A program made the position numbers and the translations under genes. The notes under the pieces were generated by a model. It saw nothing but the letters and a program-made list of their open reading frames with translations, was not told where the DNA came from and searched no databases. Source: Carbonactinospora thermoautotrophica (GTDB taxonomy: Bacteria; Actinomycetota; Actinomycetes; Streptomycetales; Carbonactinosporaceae). From it: a stretch of 64,000 bases of DNA. Of this stretch, positions 37,078 through 48,406 are shown piece by piece. Every line of letters begins with the position of its first letter. The stretch's first letter is position 1. Location of the stretch: NCBI RefSeq assembly GCF_001543895.1, contig NZ_JYIJ01000013.1, positions 62,001 through 126,000 of the forward strand, read 5' to 3'.

Positions 37078-40000
37078 TTAGGGCTTCTTCCCGTAGTAAT
37101 GGGGGTTGGGGTACCAGCCTGTCGGTTTCCCGTTCTTGTCGATCCGCACCGCTCCCACGATCCACTTGACGTTGACACCGCCGAGGAAGGCGATCTCCTG
37201 CTCGTACGCCTGGGCCTCGTAGCCCTCCAGCGACTGATTGATGTCGATCCCGCCGGGGGCATCGATGACGTACACGTAGGTGTACTCGTCGTCCTCTGCC
37301 GCGGCCTCGTCCCGGCGGCGCCCCTCCCTCTGCATGAGGGCGCGGTCCTTCGCGACGTCGAAATCGCGGGACGTCGAGACGTAGGCGGTCTTCATGCCTC
37401 CGGAGACCAACGCCCCGAGATCGAATTGGCGCATCTTCCCGTCGAGCGGGCGGAAGCCCTCCCCCCGGTACTCCGGGGGACCGAGGATCTCCACCGGGTT
37501 CCTCCGGTCCCCGCGGAACAGCAGCTCCCGGCCCCTGCGGAACACCAGGTTCCGCAGGCTGTCGCAGTAGCTTCGCGCTTCCCGGAACTCGTCCATGGAG
37601 AACCACACCGCGGCTGCGCCGAAGGCGTCGGTCCTCTGCACTTCCTGAGGATCCGCGTTGTTGCGCTCCAGATCCTCGCTCAGCTTCTGGAGCCAGTTGT
37701 CCCAGCCGCCCGGCGGGGCCTCCTCCCAGCCGTCAGGCAGCCTTCTCCGCTGAGCGTTGTCACCGTCCGGCGCGCCCTCCCCGGACGTCGGGGCGAACTG
37801 CGCCGCGTCCTGCTGGGTCCAGGAGCCCCAGTTCCCGGAGGAGCCCCACTGGGACGACTGCGCACCGTCCTGGTTCAGGCCGTACAGCGCGTCCCATCCC
37901 TGCGGCGGCGTGTAGCGCGGATCGAAACCGTCCCGGGGCGGGTCGCGGTGCTCCACGGGCGGGGCGCCGTGGCGCGGCGGCGCGAGGTGCAGGCCGGCCT
38001 GCGGGTACGACGTCGGGCCAGGCTGGTGCGGTGCTGGTGCGTGCGGTCGCGACGGCTGCTGCCACGCGTGCGGCGCCGGCCCGGACTGCTGCCCGTACTG
38101 GGGCGGACCGGGCTGCGGCGCAACCGGCGGCTGGTGGGGGTGCGCGTACCAGTTCGCGTGCTGCTGGTGGGGGGCAAGCTGCGGTGGGTACGGCTGTGGA
38201 CCGGCCTGTCCCTGGTGCGGGACGCCCTGGTACGGGTCGGGCTGTGCGGGAGCGTGCGGCTGACCGTCCTGCCACGCCATGGGACGCGGCGGCGGGTACG
38301 GCCCTGGCGGAGCAGGGTCGCCGTATCGTGCCTGCTGCCAGGACTGACCCTGGTGGAACGGGCCCGGCTGTGCCGGGTACGCGTATGAGCCTGCCTGCGC
38401 GTGCTGCTGCTGGCCGTATTGCCACGGCCCAGGCTGGGCCTGGTGCTGCGGCGGCCCTGGCTGGTGCGCGTACTGCGTCCCGTACTGGGCGTGCGGGCCC
38501 GGCTGCTGGTAGGCGTGCTGCGGTCCCGGCTGCGCGGGCTGGCCCGCATACGGCTGGCCCGCATACGGCGCGGCCTGGGGCAGAGGGGGCGCCGGCTGGC
38601 CGGCCTGCTGCGGTCCGGGCGCGGGCGGCCAGGGCTGGGGCCCGGACTGCGCCCACGGCTGGGTGCGCGGATCCGGCTGACCCAGGTGTGGTCTCCCCTG
38701 CCCCCACGGATCGGGCTGTGCGGAAGCATGCGGTCGCGGACCGGTCTGGGGCTGCGGCGCCCACGGTCCCTGCTGCGGCCCCGGCTGCGCGGGCTGGCCC
38801 GCATACGGCTGGCCCGCATACGGCGCGGCCTGGGGCAGAGGGGGCGCCGGCTGGCCGGCCTGCTGCGGGAACTGCGCGACCGGCTGCTGGTGTTGGGGAT
38901 AGGGAGCCCAGGGCTGCTGCGGCCAGTACTGGCCGGGGGCGTGCCCCGGCAGTGGGCCGGAAGGCTGCGGAGCCTCCGCTTCGCCCGGCTGCCGGGATCC
39001 CGCCTGGTGCGGCGGCTGGGGTCCGGTCTGCCCCTGCGCGGTGCGCTGTTGCGCCTCCAGGTACTCGGGTGTCGGCGGCCGGTTACTGTAGACGCTGAGC
39101 GGGTAACCGTCGAGCGGGCTCGGCGCGAAGTCCTCACCGCAAACGATGGCGTGCACCCCGACCACGTCCCCCGGCAGGCCACCCTTCTCGCTGTGGTGGT
39201 AGGGCGGGGTGTCCTGCACGAGGCCTATCTGCGGGTCGACCCAGAGGATTTTCCCGTTCTGGTTCACCGCCATCCACTGGTGGGCTCCCTGGCCCGCCCA
39301 GTCGGTGACGATGAAGGCGTGCGCGCCGGGACCGCTGTCCAGGAGCTTCTTGGCGATGGCGTCGTACGCGTCCTGGACAGCCTGCCGGGCCTGGTCCGGG
39401 GGGACGTTCCGGAGATCGCCGGTCAGCCCCTGGTACCGGCCGCCGGTGACGTCCTCGGTACGGCCGGTCCCGTCCAGTTCGCCGTAGAGAACCCGGTTCA
39501 CGTCGCCGTTGGCGTAGCTGTCGAAGGTCCGAGGGGCGGCTACGCGAGCCCGGGCGTGCCCCCACGTCTCACGGAAGGAGAGCGTGCAGTCGACGCAGTT
39601 CTGGCCTCGGGTGGGGTCAGCCTGCGGGCCGCCGTCGTTGATGGCGCGCACCCAGGGGGCGACCTCGCCGGAGGGGAGCAGCAGGTCCGGCATGCGCTGG
39701 AAGCTGCCGTCCAGGTTGCGCGGAAGGAGCAGCTCCAGGTCCTCCTGGTGCTGCAGCAGCGGGCGGCGCAGGCCGCCGGGTTGGTCGTACGGGCGGGTGG
39801 TGTCGGCCGGCGGTGGGACTTCGGAGCCGGTCAGTGCGGATACCTGTGCCCGGGGGTCCTCGTCCTTCATCAGGCGGCCGACGTCACCGTTCGCGATGTC
39901 CCAGAGAACCGGGGCGTGCGCGTAGATGTTTCCCTGCTCACCTGGCTTCAGGTGCTGGTGCGCGTACTCGCGCACCGCCCTCATGTGCTCGGCGTAAGCC

Positions 40001-41045
40001 TGCGCTTCTCTGGCCCGCTCGGCGGCGCTGGCACGGTACTGCAGCGGTGGCAGCCCATGGTGGCGCCACTCCAGGCGCGGCTGGTCCTGGTGCTGCTCCT
40101 GGTTCTGTTCCTGGTGCGCGGCTTCCCGCCGCTCGGCCTCCTGGCGCGCCAGGGCCTCGAACACCTCGGGGTTTCGGGAGATGACGTCGGACAACAGCGG
40201 GATGTCCGGACCGAAGAGGATCCGCTTGATCCGGTCCCACAGTCGGTCCCGGAAGCGGCGTGGCCCCTCCTGGCCGTAGGGACTGGCGGGTTCGCCCGGC
40301 CAACGGCCCTGGTCCGGCGAGTGCGGCCGCGCCTGCGGTCCTGGCACGCCGGCGCCGTGACGCGGGATCTGACCGCCCAGGGCGTGCTGGTCCTGGTCCG
40401 GGCGAACGGTCTGCGGGCCTGCGTCCCCGTCCGGCCGCCCTGCCAACGTATGGGCGGCGCTGTCCGGGCGCGCGGCCTGGGGACGGCTCCCAGCCTCGGG
40501 TCGCGGCGCCGGGCCGCGGTCGGCCGGGCCGCGCTGGCCGGGGATGTCGCCGGACGATGTGGGCCTGGTCCGGGGCGTGCCGCCGTCGGCGCCGCGCGGG
40601 ACACCGCCCGCCGGCGGCGCATCCGTCCGAGGACCGGTGCCGTCCGGGGCCGCGTCGGCATGCGGCGGCAAGCCGCTGTCCGGCCTGGTCGAGGTGCCCG
40701 GATGGAATGCGAGTTCCGCCTGCTCCGGGCGGTCGCCGGTACGGGGCGTGCTGTCGGCCGGGGTCGCTCCCCGCGTGGTCGGCCCGCCGTGGCTCGGGGT
40801 CGGGCCCCCGATGGGCCCGCCGTGACTCGGGGCCGGGCCGGCGGTGCGGGGCTCACCGCCCCCACCGCGCTCGTCCGGGCCTGTGGCGGTGTCGGCGCCG
40901 CGCGGTTGGGCCGGACCCGTGGCGCCGTGCTGGGCGCCGCTGTCCGCTCGCGGCCCGTCGGCCGCTGCCGCGCGACCGTCACCGGCAGGGGCGCGCTCGG
41001 CTGGGCCGTCGCCGCGGGTGTCGCCGACCGGCGCGTGCGGGGCGC
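37078..41045 (-). CDS. C-terminal part of giant type VII toxin: papain-like glutamine deamidase plus ADP-ribosyltransferase
   Basis: Continuation of the CpnT-like gene after a frameshift near 41,050; the first ordinary start in this frame is only at 40671, inside a disordered stretch. A Tox-PL type deamidase domain lies at about 39,200-39,600: catalytic Cys in GQNCVDCTLSF, His in GAHQWMAVN, Asp in ILWVDPQIG. A Pro/Gln-rich linker of about 450 residues follows. The last about 190 residues form a pierisin/scabin-like ADP-ribosyltransferase: Arg in LLFRGDRRN, YVSTSRD, VYVIDAPGGIDIN, and the E-x-E in YEQEIAFLGG, closing with GWYPNPHYYG. Scabin and pierisin modify guanine in DNA or nucleotides. 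Both active-site sets are complete. Confidence 0.85.
38525..38868 (-). repeat. 89-bp perfect direct repeat in the toxin linker (two copies, 255 bp apart)
   Basis: Copies at 38525-38613 and 38780-38868 are identical by eye; the offset is exactly 85 codons, so recombination between them would delete 85 residues in frame. Each encodes an AGQPAPPLPQAAPYAGQPYA-type stretch that itself contains a short tandem repeat. It lies in the Pro/Gln-rich linker between the two toxin domains. Confidence 0.85.
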
Positions 41046-42662
41046 GGGGTCGGCCCCCGGGCCCGCCGGGCCGTCGTGGCTGGGCGGGGCGCCCTGGGCG
41101 GGAGCGTCAGCGGCCGGGCCCGCCTCGCGGGGCGGGGACTCGACGGCGGCGGTGTGGGCCGTGATCGGCGCATCGGGGCGGCCGGGGGCGGCACCGTGGT
41201 CGGTCCTTCCGCCTGCGGTGGGCGTCCCGGAATCAGTCGGGTTCCCCGGTGCGTCCGTCCGCGGAGCCTCGGCGCGGCCGGTGGGTTCGGCGCGGCCGGC
41301 GTCCCGGGCGGAGTCCACCGGCGACCCGCCGCCGTCGGCGGTCGCCGTCTCGGTGCGGCCCCCTGCCGCGTCCGCCGGGCTGGTGGCGGTCTCTGCCCTG
41401 ACGGGCGCGTCACCTGCGACCCCGTGGGTCGGGCCGCTGTCGGAGAACGCGGGGCCCGATCCGTCGCGCGGGGGTGTGGCCGCACCACCCGAGCCGCCGT
41501 CGGCCAGGACGGAAGCGCCGTCGCCGGCCCTGGTGGGCGGGCTGCCGTCCAGGGTGGCCGGGCCCCCCGCGCCAGCGCCTGCCGGCCGGGAGCCGCCGTC
41601 GAGGTCGAGCACGCCGCCGCTGGCGGGACCGGACGTGGTCTGCGTGGTGAGGGCCGCGCTGATGCCGGTGCCACCGCCGCCGGACCCGGTGGTCTCGGTC
41701 AGCCCGTCCAGCAGGCCGGTCGGGGAGCCAGAGCCACCGCCCGGCAGGCTCATCCCCGCGAGCTTGTCGCCGCCGCCGCGCTTGTCGCCGAGGTGGTGCG
41801 CACCCGAGGTCGCCATACCGTGGCCGGCGCCGCCGAGGATGTCGCTGATCCCGACGTCCTGGCCGGTGAGGGCCGCGGTGCCGTAGGAGACCGCAGCGTT
41901 GGTGGCGACCTCGGCGGCGAACTCCTGGGCCGCCTCCTTGACGAAGCCGTCGCCGCCGGGCAGGTGCCTGCCGAACCTGTTCGCGCCCGCGCCGAACCCG
42001 GCACCCAGCGCACCACCCGCCGCGCCCTGGGCGCCGGACAGGAGGAGCTCCTGGACGTTGACCGGGCTGCCGCCGTGGATCTGCTTGAGGCCCTGCAGGA
42101 GCGCGTTGTCGAGCACGCCTTCGATGGCGCCCCGCACCGCCATCTTCACGGCGTGCTTGAGCGCCTGCCTGAGCAGCTGCTTGAGCGCCTGCTGGATGAC
42201 GACCCGGGTGGCCGCGGTGGCGGCCGCGGCGGCGGCGCCGCTCACGCCGAAGGTGAACACGCTGCCCGCGACGCCGAGGGCGACCTCGGCGGCGAGGATG
42301 CCGAGCTGGATGAGGATGTAGTCCTTGGTGGCCTCGACGTCGCCGGCGAACTGCTCCAGCGCCTCGCCGAAGTTGCGGCACATCTCGGCCGCGTCGCGCA
42401 AGTACCCCTGGCTCCCGCCCTCGCCGCCGACGGAGAACCTCTCCCAGCACTTGCCGAACGCGGTGATCGACTCGCCGAAGTTCTCCGCCAGGATCGCCTG
42501 GGCGGGCGAGTCACCGGCGCGCAGCGCGTCCTCGAAGCGGTCCGCCAGGCGGTACCAGACCTGCGCCATCTCGCGCAGCTTGTCCTCGTCCGCCTCGGGC
42601 CAGCGCTCACCGACGACGACGACCAGCAGGTACTGAAGTTCCTCGGGAAGCTGGATGGCCAT
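41046..42662 (-). CDS. N-terminal part of giant type VII toxin: CpnT-like WXG100 domain, helical region, disordered linker
   Basis: Starts with an ATG at 42662, 3 bp after the WXG100 gene. Residues 1-110 resemble the CpnT-type WXG100_2 domain (ERWPEADEDKLREMAQVWYRLADRF, shown as WPEADEDKLREMAQVWYRLA). An Ala-rich hydrophobic helical region follows to about 320 (VALGVAGSVFTFGVSGAAAA, LKQLLRQALKHAVKMAVRGA, LGAGFGAGANRFGRHLPGG), then a Gly/Asp/Thr-rich disordered tract. Near 41,050 sensible composition jumps to the frame of the toxin part. Without the shift, the frame runs on as Arg-rich nonsense to a stop at 39981. Intact, the chain would be about 1,860 residues. In CpnT this N-terminal half mediates export or channel formation. 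Confidence 0.8.
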
Positions 42663-42665
42663 GGA

Positions 42666-43037
42666 TCACAGCCCGCGGATCCGGCTCTCGATCCCGCCCA
42701 TGGGTCCGTCGAAGGACCCCAGGTGGCCGGCCACGGCCTCGTCGGCGCGCTCGGTCTGGTCCGCCATGGCCTTGGTCAGCCCACCCAGGCCGCCGAGCGC
42801 CTCGGCGAGCTGCCGGAACGACTCGAACGCCTTCTGCGCGTTGGCGAGGTAGCCCGGGTTCCCCTCACCGCCGTTGGCGAACTGGCTGCCCATCTCGTCG
42901 TCGCCCCAGGGCGCGCCGAAGGCATCCAGCTCCCGCTGAGCCTCCTCGATCGCGCGCAGCAGCTCCTCCCCGGCGCTGGTGAACTGCGGCGAGACGTTCC
43001 GGATCTGGTCGGGCTTGATGCCGAACCCATCGGCCAT
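42666..43037 (-). CDS. WXG100-family type VII secretion substrate (EsxA/B-like)
   Basis: 123 residues from the ATG at 43037 behind GGGGGGA; a longer frame from 43067 lacks a site. Two helices flank the W-G turn in FGAPWGDDEMGSQFANGGEGNPGY. IKPDQIRNVSPQFTSAGEELLRAIEEAQREL forms the first helix. It opens the toxin operon and probably pairs with the WXG100_2 domain of the giant protein to target both to an ESX-type secretion machine located elsewhere. Confidence 0.85.
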   Translation of the reverse strand: MADGFGIKPDQIRNVSPQFTSAGEELLRAIEEAQRELDAFGAPWGDDEMGSQFANGGEGNPGYLANAQKAFESFRQLAEALGGLGGLTKAMADQTERADEAVAGHLGSFDGPMGGIESRIRGL

Positions 43038-43546
43038 CTCGTCCCCCCGTGAGCACGCAACCGACAAAAAATTTCAGCGCGGAACATTAGCAGGAAAGCG
43101 CCGCCGCTCCGCAAGATCGGCCTTCGGCCGGATCAATCCTTGTCGAGCAAAAGATCCGTCAGGAGCCGTCCTCGCGGGCGCGCGCCGTCCGAGTCGGACA
43201 TCGGGTCGATGGCGCACTGGAGGCCGCCGGGCTCGCGGCGCGCCGCTTCCCGCCGCTCCGGAGTGATCCGCGGCGGGTCGCCGATCTCGCCTCGTGACCG
43301 GCTGGAAGCCAGCCGATCGCGGTAGCAGGCGGCGTCGCTCGCCACAGCGGCTTCGCAAGCCGGGGTTCGGGATCTCGTACGGGATCGGCGCCAGCAGCAC
43401 GCGAGCCGTTCGGCGCACCGCTCGTGGACGGCGCTGGGCTCGAGTGCGCTACCTCACGCCCCGGAGCCTGGCGACCGCAACTACGCTGGCGTTCACCCCC
43501 GTTGCGACGGGGAGCGAGGGAACAGAGCCGTCAGCGAGGACCGCCG
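43038..43546. promoter_or_regulatory. 509-bp divergent region between toxin operon and class I fumarase
   Basis: Must hold the promoters for the leftward toxin operon and the rightward fumarase. AT-richer DNA lies at about 43060-43090, next to the WXG100 start. One short minus-strand frame (43133-43345, GTG start, 70 codons, ending [15 protein letters not shown]) has plausible residue usage, but no ribosome site and no recognised family, so it is only a possible gene. No clear operator was seen. Confidence 0.4.
43133..43345 (-). CDS. Possible small hypothetical protein
   Basis: 70 residues with mixed charge ([33 protein letters not shown]). It looks more protein-like than typical shadow frames, but the GTG start has no ribosome site and nothing similar was recognised. 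It lies upstream of, and is antisense to, the fumarase leader. Treat as doubtful. Confidence 0.3.
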   Translation of the reverse strand: MASDAACYRDRLASSRSRGEIGDPPRITPERREAARREPGGLQCAIDPMSDSDGARPRGRLLTDLLLDKD

Positions 43547-45202
<1,656 letters not shown>

Positions 45203-45217
45203 GCGGCGGGCCAAGCG

Positions 45218-45613
45218 TCAGACCACAACGAGTGGCAGCCGCACGCCGACCGCGTCCGCCAGCTTGCCGATGTCTTCCGGATCTGAGGTGAGCACCACCG
45301 CGTTGTGGCTGATCGCGGTGATGACCACGGCGGCGTCGACGACGTCGCTGGTGCCGCTCAACGCGAGGAGGCGTCCCACGTCCTCGGCCGTTTGGTCGGT
45401 AAAGGGTACGATTTCACAGATCTTGCGCACTCTGGCCAGCGGCGCCTGGCGGGGACCGTTCCGCCACACCTGCGCGTACACCACTGCGGGCAGGAGCGGG
45501 CGATACCCCGCGAACAATGCCTCGCAGCAGTCGACGTAGGTCCTGCCCCGTGGGTGAGCCTCGATGTCGGTGAGCGCGCCGGCGTCCAAAACCATTCGAA
45601 ACCGAGTTGTCAT
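45218..45613 (-). CDS. vapC: PIN-domain toxin (VapC-like ribonuclease)
   Basis: 131 residues. PIN-type acidic positions: Asp in RMVLDAGALTDIE, Asp in SDVVDAAVVITAI and Asp in VVLTSDPEDIGKL. The conserved Glu of the second motif appears as Gln (VVYAQVWRNG), which seems to be a trait of this actinobacterial subgroup rather than a new mutation, though I cannot verify that here. It overlaps the antitoxin gene by 4 bp (ATGA), the usual toxin-antitoxin layout. Predicted to cleave RNA when freed from its antitoxin. Confidence 0.85.
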   Translation of the reverse strand: MTTRFRMVLDAGALTDIEAHPRGRTYVDCCEALFAGYRPLLPAVVYAQVWRNGPRQAPLARVRKICEIVPFTDQTAEDVGRLLALSGTSDVVDAAVVITAISHNAVVLTSDPEDIGKLADAVGVRLPLVVV

Positions 45614-45987
45614 CCCGCCTTCCGGTACTGCTTGTCGGTCGGCTCCTGCGTAGACTCGCCGATCGCTTCGGTGTCGTTGGCCGGAGGGATCTCACCGCGC
45701 AGCCGGGCGAGGGCGGCCCGGTTCGCCTCGATGTCCTCGGGCGGGATCGGCTTACCCCAGCCGACGGCTTCGAGTTCGGCACGCGCCGCAGCCGCCGTCT
45801 CCAGGTCCGGTTCGCCGTAGGTCGCGATGTACTCCTCCAGCGCGGCCCTGGCCTCGGCCAGTTCCGCTGCTTCCTCCGCGGCCTTGGACAGCCACGCCGA
45901 CAGCGACAGCCCTTCCCGTTCCGCGGCGCGGCGGGCCCGCGCCACGACCTTCTCGTCGAGCGAGACGCTCAGCTTCTGCACGGCCAT
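45610..45987 (-). CDS. vapB: VapB-like antitoxin with ribbon-helix-helix N terminus
   Basis: 125 residues. [39 protein letters not shown] is a ribbon-helix-helix DNA-binding unit. The remaining chain is acidic and helical, suited to wrap the PIN toxin encoded next. The ATG at 45987 lies just downstream of a set of short inverted repeats, the probable autoregulatory operator. The pair sits between two fumarase genes. Confidence 0.82.
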   Translation of the reverse strand: MAVQKLSVSLDEKVVARARRAAEREGLSLSAWLSKAAEEAAELAEARAALEEYIATYGEPDLETAAAARAELEAVGWGKPIPPEDIEANRAALARLRGEIPPANDTEAIGESTQEPTDKQYRKAG

Positions 45988-45995
45988 GGGGCCAT

Positions 45996-46022
45996 GGTAG
46001 AAGACTTGGTGCTACCAAGGTA
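45996..46022 (-). promoter_or_regulatory. Probable operator of the vapBC pair
   Basis: Overlapping palindromes: CTTGGT-GCT-ACCAAG (46005-46019), TACC-AA-GGTA (46013-46022) and a GGTAG/CTACC pair (45996-46000 and 46012-46016). They lie 9 to 35 bp upstream of the antitoxin ATG, where RHH antitoxins normally bind. The repeats are seen; binding is inferred. Confidence 0.55.
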
Positions 46023-46100
46023 GGAAAAATGAGTACCCGGCACGGCCGCCACGCCGTGGGACCAGGTTTTGGCAGGCTGGTTGCCCGGAAGGTGGGCCAC

Positions 46101-47486
46101 ATGAGCGAGTACCGGATCGAACGCGATTCGATGGGCGAGGTCCAGGTCCCGGCCTGGGCCAAGTGGCGGGCGCAGACCCAGCGCGCGGTGGAGAACTTCC
46201 CAGTCTCGGGCCAGCGGCTGGAGCGGGCACACGTCGTCGCGCTCGCCCGGATCAAGGCGGCGGCAGCGAAGGTGAACGCCGAGCTGGGCGTGATCGACGC
46301 CGACATGGCCCGCGCGATCCAGGAGGCGGCGGCCGAGGTGGTCGAGGGCAAGTGGGACGACCATTTCCCGGTGGACGTGTTCCAGACCGGGTCGGGCACC
46401 TCGTCGAACATGAACATGAACGAGGTGCTGGCCACGCTGGCGTCGGAGCGGCTGGGTCGACCGGTCCACCCGAACGACCACGTCAACGCCTCGCAGTCGT
46501 CCAACGACGTGTTCCCCTCCTCGATCCACATCGCGGCCACCTCGGCGGTGGTCAACGACCTGGTCCCGGCGCTGGAGCACCTGGCGGGCGCGCTGGAGCG
46601 CAAGGCCGAGGAGTTCCGGGAGGTGGTGAAGGCCGGCCGCACCCACCTGATGGACGCCACCCCGGTGACGCTCGGGCAGGAGTTCGGCGGGTACGCCGCC
46701 CAGGTACGGCTCGGCGTCGAGCGGATCACGGCGACGGTGCCCCGCCTGGCGGAGCTGCCGCTGGGCGGCACGGCGGTCGGCACCGGGCTCAACACCCCAC
46801 CCGGGTTCGCCCGACGGGTGATCGCCGAGATCGCGGGCGCCACCGGGCTCCCGCTCACCGAGGCGCGCAACCACTTCGAGGCCCAGGGCGCGCGGGACGC
46901 GCTGGTCGAGGCGTCCGGGCAGCTGCGGACGGTCGCGACGAGCCTGTACAAGATCGCGAACGACATCCGCTGGATGGGATCGGGCCCGCGGACCGGACTC
47001 GCCGAGATCTCCCTGCCCGACCTGCAGCCCGGCTCGTCGATCATGCCGGGCAAGGTCAACCCGGTGATCCCCGAGGCCGTGTGCATGGTGTGCGCGCAGG
47101 TGGTCGGCAACGACGCGGCGGTCGCGTTCGCCGGCGCGGCGGGCAACTTCGAGCTCAACGTGATGCTGCCGGTGATGGCCCGCAACATCCTGGAGTCGAT
47201 CCGGCTGCTGGCGAACGTCGCGCGGCTGTTCGCGGACAAGTGCGTGGCGGGCATCACCGCCAACGTGGAGCGCTGCCGGGAGTACGCGGAGTCCTCGCCC
47301 TCGATCGTCACGCCGCTGAACCGGTACATCGGGTACGAGGAGGCCGCCAAGGTCGCCAAGCAGGCGCTGGCCGAGCGCAAGACGATCAAGCAGGTGGTGA
47401 TCGAACGCGGATACGTCGAACAGGGCAAGATCACCCTGGAGGAACTCGACCGGGTACTCGACGTGCTGTCGATGACGCATCCTTGA
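46101..47486 (+). CDS. fumC: Class II fumarate hydratase
   Basis: 461 residues from the ATG at 46101 with GGAAGGTG six bases upstream. Fumarase/aspartase signature [11 protein letters not shown], substrate loops [29 protein letters not shown] and [17 protein letters not shown] are all present. Metal-free and stable to oxidants, it hydrates fumarate in the TCA cycle. An upstream in-frame GTG at 46029 is ignored because it lacks a ribosome site. It belongs to the same functional set as the class I enzyme at 43.5 kb and sdh at 7.6 kb. Confidence 0.97.
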   Translation: MSEYRIERDSMGEVQVPAWAKWRAQTQRAVENFPVSGQRLERAHVVALARIKAAAAKVNAELGVIDADMARAIQEAAAEVVEGKWDDHFPVDVFQTGSGTSSNMNMNEVLATLASERLGRPVHPNDHVNASQSSNDVFPSSIHIAATSAVVNDLVPALEHLAGALERKAEEFREVVKAGRTHLMDATPVTLGQEFGGYAAQVRLGVERITATVPRLAELPLGGTAVGTGLNTPPGFARRVIAEIAGATGLPLTEARNHFEAQGARDALVEASGQLRTVATSLYKIANDIRWMGSGPRTGLAEISLPDLQPGSSIMPGKVNPVIPEAVCMVCAQVVGNDAAVAFAGAAGNFELNVMLPVMARNILESIRLLANVARLFADKCVAGITANVERCREYAESSPSIVTPLNRYIGYEEAAKVAKQALAERKTIKQVVIERGYVEQGKITLEELDRVLDVLSMTHP

Positions 47487-47654
47487 CCCGCCGGGTCGCC
47501 ACGGTGGTCCCGCCCAAAGGGCATCCGTGATCGCCCGGCCCGGCGTCGTCGGCTGGCAGGAGAGCCTGGCCTCACCCGATCCGCCTTCGGTCCGCAGACC
47601 TTGCGGATAGGCTTTCCGGACGGTACAAACCGGCTGGAATTCGGAGGGAATCGC

Positions 47655-48332
47655 GTGGCGTATCAGGACGAGCTGCCGCCTGCCCCGGACGCCACGCCGC
47701 CCCCGCCCGCCCTCTGGTCCCCCGGCGACCACGTGCTGTGGCGCTTCGTCCGGCACGGCACGGTCGAGGCGGCCCGGCCGGTGACCGTGGTGCGCGACGC
47801 GCCAGACCTGTCGGTGTTCTGGCTGGCGCCGGGGACGCCGATCGTCCGCGCCGTGCTCGTCGACGGGACCCCGATCCGGTCGGTGCCGGTCCGCGAGCGC
47901 TTCGCCCACCCCTGGGGGACGCGCGAGTCGATCTGGCACGGCCCCGGCGTGCTCAAGCTGGTCCCGTGGGGCGCGGCCCATTCGGTGTGGGTGTTCTGGG
48001 ACGACGACGGCTCGCTGCGCGGGTGGTACGTGAACCTGGAGGCCCCGCACCGCCGCCGCCCGTACGGGGTCGACACCAGCGACCACGTGCTGGACATCTG
48101 GGTCACGCCGGACCGGCGCTGGGGGTGGAAGGACGAGGACGAACTGACCGCGGCGCACGCGGCCGGCCGGTTCGGCGACGAGGACCTGGTCGCGATCCGC
48201 GCCGAGGGCGAACGGGTCATCAAGCTGATCGAGCGCTGGGCCAGCCCGTTCCGCGACGGCTGGGAGCGCTTCCGTCCCGACCCGGATTGGTCGCTGCCGG
48301 CGCTGCCGGCCGACTGGGCGACGCTGCCCTGA
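47655..48332 (+). CDS. DUF402 (FomD-like) protein, probable nucleotide or phosphoester hydrolase
   Basis: 225 residues, GTG start at 47655 behind GGAGGGAA. The DUF402 core is visible: VWVFWDDDGSLRGWYVNLEAPHRR, then the metal-binding DTSDHVLDIWVTPDRRWGWKDEDEL segment, rich in aspartate and glutamate. Relatives include FomD of fosfomycin synthesis and nucleoside-phosphate hydrolases. The N-terminal half (HGTVEAARPVTVVRDAPDL) resembles the strand-rich part of the family. Stands alone; no pathway partner is adjacent. Confidence 0.85.
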   Translation: MAYQDELPPAPDATPPPPALWSPGDHVLWRFVRHGTVEAARPVTVVRDAPDLSVFWLAPGTPIVRAVLVDGTPIRSVPVRERFAHPWGTRESIWHGPGVLKLVPWGAAHSVWVFWDDDGSLRGWYVNLEAPHRRRPYGVDTSDHVLDIWVTPDRRWGWKDEDELTAAHAAGRFGDEDLVAIRAEGERVIKLIERWASPFRDGWERFRPDPDWSLPALPADWATLP

Positions 48333-48406
48333 CCGCGGCCCAACCGCCACCTGGTCCCGGGGTCGCGTGGCTGATCAGACGACCCCTGGGGGACCATGGG
48401 TGGCGC

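Noticed and set aside
38525..38868. Repeats considered as a CRISPR array
   Set aside because: Only two long copies with a protein-coding spacer in a conserved reading frame; there are no regular spacers.
39981..41040. Arg-rich continuation of the CpnT-like frame to its stop at 39981
   Set aside because: Residue usage collapses after about 41,045, and the other frame carries the toxin domains over the same DNA, so this stretch is not regarded as protein.
38401..41886. 1161-codon plus-strand frame over the toxin gene
   Set aside because: Antisense to deamidase and linker codons; it reflects the Pro/Gly repeat composition and carries no domain.
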